Source: Nitrospira sp.
GTDB lineage: Bacteria; Nitrospirota; Nitrospiria; Nitrospirales; Nitrospiraceae
Direction of reading: 5' to 3'
Assembly (NCBI GenBank): GCA_016873395.1
Contig: VGXG01000008.1
Coordinates: forward strand, 1 to 62,215
DNA: 62,215 nucleotides
In this document: piece after piece, positions 7,009 to 14,887 of the stretch
Numbering within the stretch: position 1 is the first letter of the stretch
How the letters are laid out: the number at the start of each line of letters is the position of its first letter
Notes under the pieces: generated by a model
Told to the model about the DNA's origin: nothing
Seen by the model: the letters and a program-made list of their open reading frames with translations, nothing else
The model's database searches: none
Made by a program: the position numbers and the translations under genes

Positions 7009-8160
7009 ATGGCGCACTCCTATACACCGGGTCTTACAGTCAGCGAGACGACGGTTCTGCGGAAGAAGCGGCTGCTGCCGATTCCCGGTACCGTCACAGC
7101 TCAGGTCGGCGATCTGGTTCAGGCTGACTCAGTCGTGGCCCAGACCAAGTTGGCCGGCAAGGTCCATGTCGTGAACGTGGCCAACCTGCTCGGCGTCGCC
7201 CCGGACGAAATCCGTGAATACTTGGTCAAGAAAGAGGGGGAGACGATCGGCCTGGATGAGGTGCTGGCCGAAAACAAACCGTTCATCAAGTGGTTCAAGA
7301 CGGAGGTTCGCTCGCCGATCCAGGGTAAGGTGGAGTCTCTTTCAACCGTTACCGGCCAGATGCTGCTGCGCGAACCGCCCCGTTCCCTGGATCTCCTGGC
7401 CTATGTCGATGGGGTTGTCGTGGAGGTGCATGTCAGGCAAGGGGTCACGGTCGAGACGGACTGCAGCTTCGTCCAAGGCATCTTCGGGATCGGCGGCGAG
7501 ACCTGGGGCCCGTTGGTCCTGGCGGTGAAGAGGCCGGAAGAACCGTTGACGCCTGACCGCCTCGATTCAACGATGAAGGGCAAGGTCGTCATTGCGGGCT
7601 CTTTTCTCGGAGCCGATGTGATGGCTCGCGCCAAGGAGATCGGCGTCGCAGGCTTGGTTGTGGGCGGCATCCACGACAAGGACCTTCGTGCCTTGCTGGG
7701 CTATGACCTGGGCGTCGCCATCACCGGCACCGAACGGGTCGGCTTTTCACTGATCGTCACCGAGGGTTTCGGGGTCATCCCGATGGCGGCCAAGACGTTC
7801 GGGCTCCTGTCTGCGCACGTCGGCCAGAAGGCTTGTATGTCCGGGGCGACTCAGATCCGGGCCGGCGTGATCCGTCCAGAAATCATCATTCCACGTTCAT
7901 CTTCCATCTCCTCGCCCCCGCTTCGGGGGAGAGGGGCGGGTGAGGGGGCAGGGGAGGGGGAGCGAGCCGGCCTCCGCGCAGGCGACCAGGTTCGCATCAT
8001 CCGGGATCCGCTGTTCGGAAAAATCGGACTCGTGCGCTCGTTGCCATCCGACCTCAGGCAAATCGAGACCGAAAGCCACGTTCGGGTCTTGGAGGTGGAG
8101 TTTCCAGACAGCACAACGGCCGTGATCCCCCGGGCCAACGTGGAGCTGATCGAAGGCTAG
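7009..8160 (+). CDS. Barrel-sandwich (lipoyl-like) and KOW-like protein, cluster component
   Basis: A 383-residue soluble protein. The N-terminal half has repeated short beta motifs around Gly that resemble lipoyl/barrel-sandwich hybrid folds without an attachment lysine: LPIPGTVTAQVGD, VRSPIQGKVESLS and AYVDGVVVEVHVRQG. A middle alpha/beta region (GLVVGGIHDKDLRALLG, VTEGFGVIPM) follows. The end resembles a KOW/SH3-like barrel (AGDQVRIIRDPLFGKIGLV) closing with IPRANVELIEG. Between the last two regions, residues near 295-320 are encoded by a GC-rich palindromic repeat and read as a low-complexity Gly/Arg/Glu stretch. No recognisable ribosome binding site precedes the ATG. Catalytic role unknown; a scaffold or adaptor between the ATPase and the membrane proteins is a guess. 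Confidence 0.7.
   Translation: MAHSYTPGLTVSETTVLRKKRLLPIPGTVTAQVGDLVQADSVVAQTKLAGKVHVVNVANLLGVAPDEIREYLVKKEGETIGLDEVLAENKPFIKWFKTEVRSPIQGKVESLSTVTGQMLLREPPRSLDLLAYVDGVVVEVHVRQGVTVETDCSFVQGIFGIGGETWGPLVLAVKRPEEPLTPDRLDSTMKGKVVIAGSFLGADVMARAKEIGVAGLVVGGIHDKDLRALLGYDLGVAITGTERVGFSLIVTEGFGVIPMAAKTFGLLSAHVGQKACMSGATQIRAGVIRPEIIIPRSSSISSPPLRGRGAGEGAGEGERAGLRAGDQVRIIRDPLFGKIGLVRSLPSDLRQIETESHVRVLEVEFPDSTTAVIPRANVELIEG
7897..7970. repeat. GC-rich palindrome inside the barrel-sandwich protein gene
   Basis: CCCCCG-CTT-CGGGGG and flanking CTC/GAG steps form a hairpin within the reading frame, followed by GGTGAGGGGG and GGGGAGGGGG words. It has the same type of sequence as the element at 8442-8533 in the next gene. 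Confidence 0.6.
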
Positions 8161-8190
8161 TGATGAATGATGAGTGCAGAGTGATGAATG
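8158..8190. repeat. GATGAATGATG-type spacer repeat
   Basis: Tandem degenerate words (gatgaatgatgag, gtgatgaatga) fill the gap and provide the ATG used for the next gene. It resembles 14851-14887 and 22762-22793. Confidence 0.5.
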
Positions 8191-9540
8191 AAGATTACTG
8201 AACGAAAAGAGAGATTCTCTGCAATCCGCCGATCGGCCCTGTTCTGGGTGCTGCTGGTTATCGTCGGTTTCGGCTGGAGCCCTCCGGCACTGGCAACTGA
8301 ACTAACGTCGCCGAGAGAGTTCCGGGTCTTCGACACGCCGAGCGATGGAGGGGGAAGTCTCACGGTCATCTGGGCTCCCGGGGAGCATGAGGGATCAGAT
8401 GTCCGCTATCAGATTCTGCTCAGACAGGCGCCAGCAGCCGCCCCTCACCCCAGCCCTCTCCCCGGAGGGGCGAGGGAACACAAAGATCTTCCTCTCCCCC
8501 AGTTTGGGGGAGAGGAGGTAGGTGAGGGGAGAGTGGTGGCCGAGTTTCCGGCCGATTCCCACTATGTCCGGGACGCCAAGTGGCCCTGGTGGACCAGACC
8601 GGCTCCGGCAGACTTTCACCAGTACGACATCAAGTCCGGCAGAGGCCTCGATCTGAAGAACGGCACCCCCTACATCGTGTCGGTGGCGACCGTGAAAGCC
8701 GGAGAAAAGGTTGACTCTCGCTCGGCCCGTGCCGTCCCGGAGCCCAATTGGATCAACTGGAATCAGGCCAACAACCTGCTGCTTGCGATCCTCTTCGGCG
8801 CCGTGGTGATGGGGTCGATCCAGTCGGCAAAACGACGGGAGATCTTTCTGCGGCGGATTCCCGGCTTGGACGCGGTGGACGAAGCCCTCGGGCGGGCGAC
8901 GGAGTTGGGCAAGCCGATCCTCTATCTGACCGGCGCCGGCGACATGAGCGAGCCCTCGACGATTGCCGCAGCCGTGATCCTGGGGCGGGTCTCCAAGCGG
9001 GTGGCCGCCTACGAGACAGACCTGCTGGTGCCGCACCGGGACCCGATCGTGATGGCGGTCTGCCAAGAGATCACCAAACAGTCCTATCTGGAAGCCGGCA
9101 AGCCTGATGCCTTCAAGGAAGACTCGAACTTCTTTATCACAACCGATCAATTTAGCTATACGGCAGCGGTGGATGGGATTATGCTGCGCAAGAAGCCGGC
9201 TGCCAACTTTTTCATGGGCTCCTACTTCGCCGAAGCGCTACTGTTGACCGAGACGGGAGCGAGCACCGGCGCCATCCAGATCGCGGGAACCGATTCCGAC
9301 CACCAGTTGCCCTTCTTCGTGACGACCTGTGACTATACGCTGATCGGGGAAGAGCTCTACGCGGCGAGCGCCTACCTGTCGCGGGAGCCGATTCAGGTCG
9401 GTACCCTGCGCGGGCAGGACATGGGCAAAGGGTTCATCCTGGTGGTCCTGGCGCTGGGCTCGATCCTAGCGACGGCTGGACTGTTGTTCCAAGCGGACTG
9501 GCCGATGCTTTTTCTGGACCTCTTCAAGGATTTAAAATGA
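8188..9540 (+). CDS. Membrane protein with exported FN3-like domain (DUF6754-like)
   Basis: This 450-residue protein has an N-terminal signal or anchor segment (ALFWVLLVIVGFGW). An extracytoplasmic beta-rich region up to about residue 190 reads like a fibronectin type III domain (LTVIWAPG, YIVSVATVKAGEKVDSRSA). A membrane span NNLLLAILFGAVVMGSI follows, then a large presumably cytosolic alpha/beta domain with ILYLTGAGDMSEPSTIAAAV, and a last membrane span near the C-terminus. From memory the cytosolic part resembles DUF6754; this was not verified. Residues around 85-115 are encoded by an inserted palindromic repeat inside the FN3-like region. The stop overlaps the next gene by four bases. Confidence 0.7.
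   Translation: MKITERKERFSAIRRSALFWVLLVIVGFGWSPPALATELTSPREFRVFDTPSDGGGSLTVIWAPGEHEGSDVRYQILLRQAPAAAPHPSPLPGGAREHKDLPLPQFGGEEVGEGRVVAEFPADSHYVRDAKWPWWTRPAPADFHQYDIKSGRGLDLKNGTPYIVSVATVKAGEKVDSRSARAVPEPNWINWNQANNLLLAILFGAVVMGSIQSAKRREIFLRRIPGLDAVDEALGRATELGKPILYLTGAGDMSEPSTIAAAVILGRVSKRVAAYETDLLVPHRDPIVMAVCQEITKQSYLEAGKPDAFKEDSNFFITTDQFSYTAAVDGIMLRKKPAANFFMGSYFAEALLLTETGASTGAIQIAGTDSDHQLPFFVTTCDYTLIGEELYAASAYLSREPIQVGTLRGQDMGKGFILVVLALGSILATAGLLFQADWPMLFLDLFKDLK
8442..8533. repeat. Double palindrome inside the DUF6754-like gene
   Basis: An outer pair (CCCTCACCC and GGTGAGGGG) encloses two inner hairpins, CTCTCCCCGGAGGGGCGAG and CCTCTCCCCC with GGGGGAGAGG. The whole element keeps the reading frame open and adds about 30 residues. 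Confidence 0.65.
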
Positions 9541-10187
9541 ATTTCTTCCGCCGACAGTTGCCTCTGCTGATCACGCTGGTAACCGGCCTCGTCTTTGCGG
9601 CCCAATACTACGTCCCACATCCGGCTTCCGAAGAGATGCTGACCAACGTCACCAAGTGGCTCCAGATCATCGGTGGCTTCGCCCTCGTGCTGGGCGTGAC
9701 CAGTCTCTTCCACATCCACGCGGTCAAGATCAGGCGGAGGGAGCCGGGCTGGGGCTACAGCTTCGTCCTCTACGCGGGGATGCTGGGGACCATCGTGATC
9801 GGGCTTTGGCACAACGGTAAGGAAGTGGTCAACGGGACCATGACGGCCTTCGGCTGGATCTACAACTTCATGATGGTCCCGCTCCAAGGCACGATGTTCG
9901 CCATCCTGGCCTTCTTCATCGCGTCGGCTGCCTACCGGTCCTTCCGAGCCCGCAGCCGAGAAGCGGCCGTGCTCCTGGTTGCCGCCGTGATCGTCATGAT
10001 GGGACGGGTGCCGCTGGGCGAGTATCTGGTTCCTCTGAGCGGAGACTTGACGCAATGGATCTTGAACGTCCTGAACGCGTCGGTCCGGCGGGCCATCCTG
10101 ATCGGGATCAGCCTGGGAGCGGTCGCCCTGTCGCTGAAGATCATCTTCGGGATCGAACGGGCGTATCTGGGCGGCGGTAAAGAGTGA
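9537..10187 (+). CDS. Multi-spanning membrane protein, cluster component
   Basis: A 216-residue integral membrane protein with about six hydrophobic spans, for example LLITLVTGLVFAAQYYV, IIGGFALVLGVTSLF, FVLYAGMLGTIVIGL and AVLLVAAVIVMMG. The start overlaps the preceding stop (ATGA), giving strong evidence of coupled expression with the FN3-like membrane protein. No known transporter or channel motif is seen. A long palindromic spacer of the GTCAC type follows. Confidence 0.7.
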   Translation: MNFFRRQLPLLITLVTGLVFAAQYYVPHPASEEMLTNVTKWLQIIGGFALVLGVTSLFHIHAVKIRRREPGWGYSFVLYAGMLGTIVIGLWHNGKEVVNGTMTAFGWIYNFMMVPLQGTMFAILAFFIASAAYRSFRARSREAAVLLVAAVIVMMGRVPLGEYLVPLSGDLTQWILNVLNASVRRAILIGISLGAVALSLKIIFGIERAYLGGGKE

Positions 10188-10276
10188 CAGGTGACGGGTG
10201 ACACGTGACGAGTAAAACAAAAATGAGCAGCCAAAATATGGCCCATGTTGTCACGCGTCACGCGTCACGCGTCACG
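10187..10276. repeat. Palindromic spacer element, GTCAC/GTGAC type
   Basis: Tandem GGTGACG-like words on the left and GTCACGC words on the right form a long imperfect hairpin between two genes of the same cluster. A related element is at 53660-53760. Confidence 0.7.
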
Positions 10277-10284
10277 GGGTTGCA

Positions 10285-11130
10285 ATGACGTTCGCAGAGC
10301 GGATGCTGAAAATCGACCGCCGGATCATCTTCCTGGTGATCGGGCTCTGTACCTTGATTCCACTCCTCTATCCGGTGGGGCTGGCGATCAAGATCTCGCC
10401 CGAGGTCCACGGGGTCTATGACTATATCGAATCGCTGCCGGAAGGGTCTGTATTTCTCCTCTCGCTGGATTTCGACCCGGCCTCCAAGCCGGAGCTCTAC
10501 CCGCAGGCGGTTTCCTTGCTGCGTCATGCCTTCAAGAAGAACCTCCGGGTCATCGGGATGACCCTCTGGCTCCCCGGCACCGGCATGGCCAACGAGGTCA
10601 TCACGAGGGTGGCGGACGAGGCGGGGAAAGTCAGCGGAAAAGACTACGTCTTTCTAGGCTGGAGCCCAGGCGGCGGTTCGGTGATCATCAACATGGGGCA
10701 AGACCTTTACAAGGCCTTTCCGACTGATTACAACAACCAGCCCACCAAAGACCTGATGGTTCTCAAAGACGTCAAGACGCTCAGGGATGTCGCCTACGTC
10801 GTCAGCCTGGCGGCGGGCACGTCGGGAATTGAGACCTGGTATGTGTTCGGCAAGGACAAGTACAAATTCGAGCTGGGCGGGGGCTGCACCGGCGTCATTG
10901 CCCCAGGCCTCTATCCGCTTCTGCGCAGCGGTCAGATCAACGGCCTGATCGGCGGGTTGCGGGGGGCGGCTGAATATGAAGTATTGATCGACCAGAAGGG
11001 ACGGGCGGTGGCCGGCATGGACGCCCAGTCAGCCACACACCTGGCCATCATCGTGCTGGTCATTCTGTGTAACATTTTCTATTTCATGCTCCGGAAGTCG
11101 CAGGGCCGGACCGGACAGCAGCCGGGCTGA
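10285..11130 (+). CDS. Bitopic membrane protein, cluster component
   Basis: A 281-residue protein with one membrane span near the N-terminus (IIFLVIGLCTLIPLLYPVGL) and one near the C-terminus (LAIIVLVILCNIFYFML), placing a soluble domain of about 210 residues on one side of the membrane. That domain has alternating strands and helices (VFLLSLDFDP, LRVIGMTLWLPG, YVFLGWSPGGGSVI) and conserved-looking Asp/Gly turns. No catalytic motif is recognised. Its position between two polytopic proteins suggests it is a subunit of the same membrane complex. Confidence 0.7.
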   Translation: MTFAERMLKIDRRIIFLVIGLCTLIPLLYPVGLAIKISPEVHGVYDYIESLPEGSVFLLSLDFDPASKPELYPQAVSLLRHAFKKNLRVIGMTLWLPGTGMANEVITRVADEAGKVSGKDYVFLGWSPGGGSVIINMGQDLYKAFPTDYNNQPTKDLMVLKDVKTLRDVAYVVSLAAGTSGIETWYVFGKDKYKFELGGGCTGVIAPGLYPLLRSGQINGLIGGLRGAAEYEVLIDQKGRAVAGMDAQSATHLAIIVLVILCNIFYFMLRKSQGRTGQQPG

Positions 11131-11142
11131 AGCGAGGAGCCG

Positions 11143-11898
11143 ATGCCGTTTGAAATACTCTTAGGCGCGTGGGTGGCGACGGGCTTGACCCTCTTCATCT
11201 TCACGTTCCTCTATCAGGACAACCCCCTGTTCAAACTGGCCGAACACCTGTATGTCGGGGTCTCGGTAGGGTATGCGATCGTGAAGACATACGATACGGT
11301 GCTGATCCGTCTCATCTATGAGCCGATGGTCAAACAGGGCGACTGGTCGTTGCTGATCCCGCTCGGCATCGGAACCCTGATGCTGGCCCGCTATGTGCCC
11401 AAGGCGGCCTGGCTCTCGCGCATCGCCTTCGCCTTCATCGTAGGGGTCGGGTCCGGGCTGGCGATTCCGCGCGTGATTTCCTCCTACATCCTGAAGCAAG
11501 TGGAGGATACGGTCCGGCCCTTAGCGTCCATCGTCCAAGGTAGCCCCTCCTTTACCTATGACCTGTTGAACCCGGCCAGCAACCTGAACGCGGTGGTGCT
11601 GCTGGTCGGAGTCGTGTCGGTGCTCTTCTACTTTTTCTTCTCGATCGAGCACAAAGGACCGGTTAAAGTCGCCGCGCATACCGGTATCCTGTTCCTCATG
11701 GTCGCCTTCGGGGCAGCCTTCGGCTACACGGTCATGGCCCGCATGTCGCTATTGATCGGGCGGCTGACGGACCTGATCGAGTATGCGGAACCCCGATACG
11801 GCCTGGCTTCGCTCTGGCTCCTGGCAGTCACGGTGACCCTGTTGGCAGCCTGGAGTCTGACACAGCGAGGGAAAGCAGCCCCGCCCGCCGACGGCTGA
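11143..11898 (+). CDS. Polytopic membrane protein, cluster component
   Basis: A 251-residue protein with roughly six or seven hydrophobic spans (GAWVATGLTLFIFTFLY, IAFAFIVGVGSGLAI, AVVLLVGVVSVLFYFFF, LWLLAVTVTLLAAW). GAGGAG precedes the ATG and the gap from the previous gene is 12 bases, so it is part of the same operon. Family not recognised. It is the last clear member before the MEMO-family gene. Confidence 0.7.
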   Translation: MPFEILLGAWVATGLTLFIFTFLYQDNPLFKLAEHLYVGVSVGYAIVKTYDTVLIRLIYEPMVKQGDWSLLIPLGIGTLMLARYVPKAAWLSRIAFAFIVGVGSGLAIPRVISSYILKQVEDTVRPLASIVQGSPSFTYDLLNPASNLNAVVLLVGVVSVLFYFFFSIEHKGPVKVAAHTGILFLMVAFGAAFGYTVMARMSLLIGRLTDLIEYAEPRYGLASLWLLAVTVTLLAAWSLTQRGKAAPPADG

Positions 11899-11963
11899 GA
11901 GCCTCTTGAAGAGAAGCATTCGCTCCAGTACCATGAACCGTCGGTGAGGGACCAGCAAGCAAC

Positions 11964-13214
11964 ATGACTGTCTCGACGAAAGATCCCAAACAGTTCCCTG
12001 TCCTGCGCAACCTCCAGTTTTCTCCCATCAAGGACAAGGAGGAGCAGTATGTGGTCCTCTGGGACCCCACAGGGCTGAGCCAGGACAAGTTGGTCCTCCC
12101 GTTGCACTATTTTTTTCTGATCCAACACCTCAACGGTGAACATTCCCTCGAGCAGATCGGAGCCCTCTACCTCAAGCGATTCGGGGAATTCCTCATGCCG
12201 GACCGGCTGGCCAAGCTGGTGGCCGACCTGGACGCCAAACTGTTTCTGGAAGGGGAACGGGTCGAATCGGCCAGGAGGGAAGCCCAGGCTGCCTATCGAC
12301 TGGCACCGGTGCGTCCGGCCCTGTACGCCGGCAAGAGTTATGAAGGAGAGAAGGAGAAACTGATCGCGCAGCTCGACAACTTCTTCACCTCAAAAGAGGG
12401 ACCGGACTTCAAACCCTCGGCCAATCGCGGAAAGAAGATCAAAGGCCTCGTGGCACCTGACCATGAGATCAGACAGGCAGGCCCTATTTACGCCTGGGCC
12501 TATAAAGAACTCAGGGAAGCAGAAGCGCCGGACCTTTTCGTGCTCCTGGGAACCAGCCACGCAGGCTTGGCCCAGCCCTATGCAGTGACGGACAAGGACT
12601 TTGAGACACCCCTTGGAACCGTCCAGGCTGATCGGGTAGTCCTGGATCGGTTCAAGGCCAAGGGGGGGATGCCCTTCTTTGACGAGGACCTCAGCCATAG
12701 ACATGAACATTCCATCGAGTTTCAGCTCCCGTTTCTTCAACAGACTGTGGGGACAAAGAGGCCCTTCACGATCGTTCCGATCCTCTGTTCCTTCTCACCC
12801 ACCTGCCTGAGCGATCCCCAGCTTGCCCAGACGGGCAAACAGGTGGAGACCTTCATCCGAGTCTTGAAAGAGGCCCTGGCTGAATCAGGGAAAGAAGTCT
12901 GTCTGATCGCCAGTGGAGAATTGGCCCATATCGGGATGCGCTATGGAGACCCGGACCCACCCACCGACTTTTCGTTCCACAAGTGCATGCAGACCGACTT
13001 GGAAATGCTGAAGCCTGTGGAGGAGCTCAAGCCCGATGCCTTTGCCCAGTTCATCCAGAAGGAGCAGGACAGCCGACGCATCTTCGGCTTCGCGGCGATC
13101 TATACGCTCCTCAAACTGATCCAAGCGGAAAAGGGGCAGGTGCTTCGCTACGACCGGGGGATCACGGACCAGTACAATTCGACGGTGACGTACGCCAGCA
13201 TGGCCTTCTTTTAA
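11964..13214 (+). CDS. MEMO1-family protein with N-terminal extension
   Basis: A 416-residue protein. Residues 1 to about 115 form a small helical domain (FFLIQHLNGEHSLEQIGALY) that resembles PqqD-like or winged-helix modules. The rest is a MEMO domain, related to the AmmeMemoRadiSam protein B and to extradiol dioxygenases. Typical blocks are APDHEIRQAGP and LLGTSHAGL, with the candidate metal-binding histidines, then EHSIEFQLPFLQ and ASGELAHIG. It is probably a metal-binding protein, but no radical-SAM or AMMECR1 partner is next to it. It follows the membrane cluster on the same strand after 65 bases and may belong to it. Confidence 0.8.
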   Translation: MTVSTKDPKQFPVLRNLQFSPIKDKEEQYVVLWDPTGLSQDKLVLPLHYFFLIQHLNGEHSLEQIGALYLKRFGEFLMPDRLAKLVADLDAKLFLEGERVESARREAQAAYRLAPVRPALYAGKSYEGEKEKLIAQLDNFFTSKEGPDFKPSANRGKKIKGLVAPDHEIRQAGPIYAWAYKELREAEAPDLFVLLGTSHAGLAQPYAVTDKDFETPLGTVQADRVVLDRFKAKGGMPFFDEDLSHRHEHSIEFQLPFLQQTVGTKRPFTIVPILCSFSPTCLSDPQLAQTGKQVETFIRVLKEALAESGKEVCLIASGELAHIGMRYGDPDPPTDFSFHKCMQTDLEMLKPVEELKPDAFAQFIQKEQDSRRIFGFAAIYTLLKLIQAEKGQVLRYDRGITDQYNSTVTYASMAFF

Positions 13215-13219
13215 TACGA

Positions 13220-13296
13220 TGAGCAAATGGCTTATAGCTTATGGCCGATAGCCTGAAGTTTCGTCTCGGCCATATGCCATAGGCCATATGCTCTTG
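13220..13296. repeat. Palindromic spacer element, GGCATATGCC type
   Basis: Left words (gcaaatggcttatagcttatgg) and right words (ccatatgccataggccatatgc) pair imperfectly across the gap between the MEMO gene and the PNPOx-like gene. Confidence 0.7.
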
Positions 13297-13321
13297 GCTC
13301 TACACCCGGAGGTCTCCTGGC

Positions 13322-13877
13322 ATGGCCAAGTTCTATACAGAATTGAATGACGGGCTGCGCCAGTTCATCGCGGCGCAGCACGTATTCTTTAACGCCTCGG
13401 CTCCGAACGAGGGGCGCATCAACGTGTCGCCCAAGAGCCTCGACACGTTCCGCATCCTGAGCGACAAGCAGGTGGCCTACCTGGACCTGACGGGCAGCGA
13501 GAACGAGACGGCTGCCCACGTCGCCGAGAACGGGCGGCTGACACTCATGTTCTGTAGCTTTGAGGATAAGCCCTCAATCCTGCGTCTCTACGGGAAGGGG
13601 CGGGTCGTCAACTCACGCGACCCCCAATGGCAGGAACTGCGCCGCCATTTCCCAACGATCCCCCGGTGAACGACAGATCGTCCTGCTGGACATCGAATCG
13701 ATCATGACCACCTGCGGGTTTGCCGTACCTCTTTACGATTACAAGGGGCAGCGCACCCTGTTGCCGGACTGGTCCTGCAAGATGGGCGAGGAGCGGTTGG
13801 AGGAATACCGGCGCGAGAGGAATCTCAAGAGCATCGACGGGCTGCCGACGTACCTGGATGAGCAGCCATCGGAGTAA
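13322..13877 (+). pseudogene. PNPOx-like (pyridoxamine phosphate oxidase fold) protein, frameshifted
   Basis: The first frame from ATG 13322 (GGAGG upstream) gives a split-barrel flavin-binding-type protein up to RRHFPTIPR and then stops at 13669. The sequence continues without interruption in another frame as GERQIVLLDIESIMTTCGFAVPLY and ends at 13877. Removing one C from the CCCCC run at 13660-13664 restores a single frame of about 185 residues. The gene is therefore either recently inactivated or affected by a homopolymer sequencing error. Family members bind FMN or F420-like cofactors; the substrate cannot be inferred. Confidence 0.8.
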
Positions 13878-13894
13878 GCCGCAAGAGGGGAGGC

Positions 13895-14197
13895 ATGCAC
13901 TACCTGTTGTTCTACGAGAAGGGGCAGGATTACGCAGCACGTCAGGGGCCTCTGCAAGCGCCCCATCTGGCCTATGTGCAGGCAGCCGTCCGCCGTGGCG
14001 AGCTGATCCTGGGCGGGTCCTTGGGCGATCCGCCGGACGGGGCAGCGGTTCTCCTGTTTAAAGCCGACTCTCCGGCCGTCGCCGAGGCCTTCGCGAAGGC
14101 GGACCCCTATGTGACTCATGGGGTGGTCAGCCGGTGGTGGGTGCGGGCTTGGGAGACGGTGGTGGGCGAGGGCGCGGCTGTCCCGTTACCCGATTAG
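13895..14197 (+). CDS. YciI-like protein
   Basis: A 100-residue protein with the ferredoxin-like YciI fold: MHYLLFYEKG, a helix starting APHLAYVQAAVRRGEL, the GGSLGDPPDGAAVLLF turn, and DPYVTHGVVSRWWVRAWE at the end. The conserved family His is replaced or shifted (APHL). GAGGGGAGG precedes the ATG. It lies 17 bases after the frameshifted PNPOx-like gene, so the two were probably co-transcribed. Biochemical role unknown. Confidence 0.8.
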   Translation: MHYLLFYEKGQDYAARQGPLQAPHLAYVQAAVRRGELILGGSLGDPPDGAAVLLFKADSPAVAEAFAKADPYVTHGVVSRWWVRAWETVVGEGAAVPLPD

Positions 14198-14202
14198 GAG
14201 AA

Positions 14203-14280
14203 GAGCTAATAGCGTATGCTTATAGCCGATGGAAGAACCGGTCGCTCGTGCTATTAGCTATTTGCTATATGCTCTTGCGG
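14203..14280. repeat. Palindromic spacer element, GGCATATGCC/TAGC type
   Basis: GAGCTAATAGCGTATGC on the left and GCTATTTGCTATATGCTC on the right form an imperfect hairpin between the convergent YciI and cyclophilin genes, where it could terminate both transcripts. Confidence 0.65.
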
Positions 14281-14282
14281 CT

Positions 14283-14810
14283 CTACTCTTTGACCGTCAC
14301 CGTCATCTCCACCGGTTCGAGCGGGTTGTCCTGCTCGTCGCGTGGCAGGTTGACGATTTTGTCGATCACGTCCAAGCCCCGATAGACCTCGCCGAAGACT
14401 GTGTAACGTCGGTCCAAGCCGCCACAGTCCACCGCGCAGATAAAAAATTGCGAGCCGCTGTCGTTGAAATCCCTGGTGCTGTTGCTCTCGCGTGGCATCT
14501 TGGCCATCGACAGGGCGCCGCGTTTGTGAGGCCAGTCGCTCGGCTCCGGGTTGAGAAAATAGCCGGGCCCTCCGGTGCCGTGCAGGTTCCGGTCCGGATT
14601 CTTGCTAATGGGATCGCCCCCTTGGATCATGAATCCCGGAATGACTCGATGGAATCTGAGCCCGTTGAAAAAGCCCATCTTGGCCAGCGCGATGAAGTTA
14701 TCGACGTGGCGAGGGGCGGCGTCCGGGTAGAACTTGACCAGCATGTCCCCGAACTTGGTCGAGATGACCGCTCGGGGGTTCTTCTTCTGAAACTGCATGA
14801 CGGAAGACAT
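14283..14810 (-). CDS. Peptidyl-prolyl cis-trans isomerase, cyclophilin type
   Basis: A 175-residue cyclophilin that catalyses proline isomerisation during protein folding. Diagnostic segments are FHRVIPGFMIQGGDP with the catalytic Arg, GALSMAK, and SGSQFFICAV. There is no signal peptide, so it is probably cytosolic (PpiB-like). No good ribosome binding site precedes the start; an internal ATG four codons later is an alternative. Divergent neighbours give no operon context. Confidence 0.92.
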   Translation of the reverse strand: MSSVMQFQKKNPRAVISTKFGDMLVKFYPDAAPRHVDNFIALAKMGFFNGLRFHRVIPGFMIQGGDPISKNPDRNLHGTGGPGYFLNPEPSDWPHKRGALSMAKMPRESNSTRDFNDSGSQFFICAVDCGGLDRRYTVFGEVYRGLDVIDKIVNLPRDEQDNPLEPVEMTVTVKE

Positions 14811-14850
14811 GGCGGCAATCTACCAGCAGGGAATTGAGTTTCGCAACCCC

Positions 14851-14887
14851 TGACGCATCACTCATTACCCATCACCCATCACCCTTC
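14851..14887. repeat. CATCACCCATC-type spacer repeat
   Basis: Tandem words (catcactcattac, catcacccatcaccc) fill the gap between the cyclophilin and MFS genes and overlap the last codons of the latter. The same words occur inside lipA. Confidence 0.5.
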
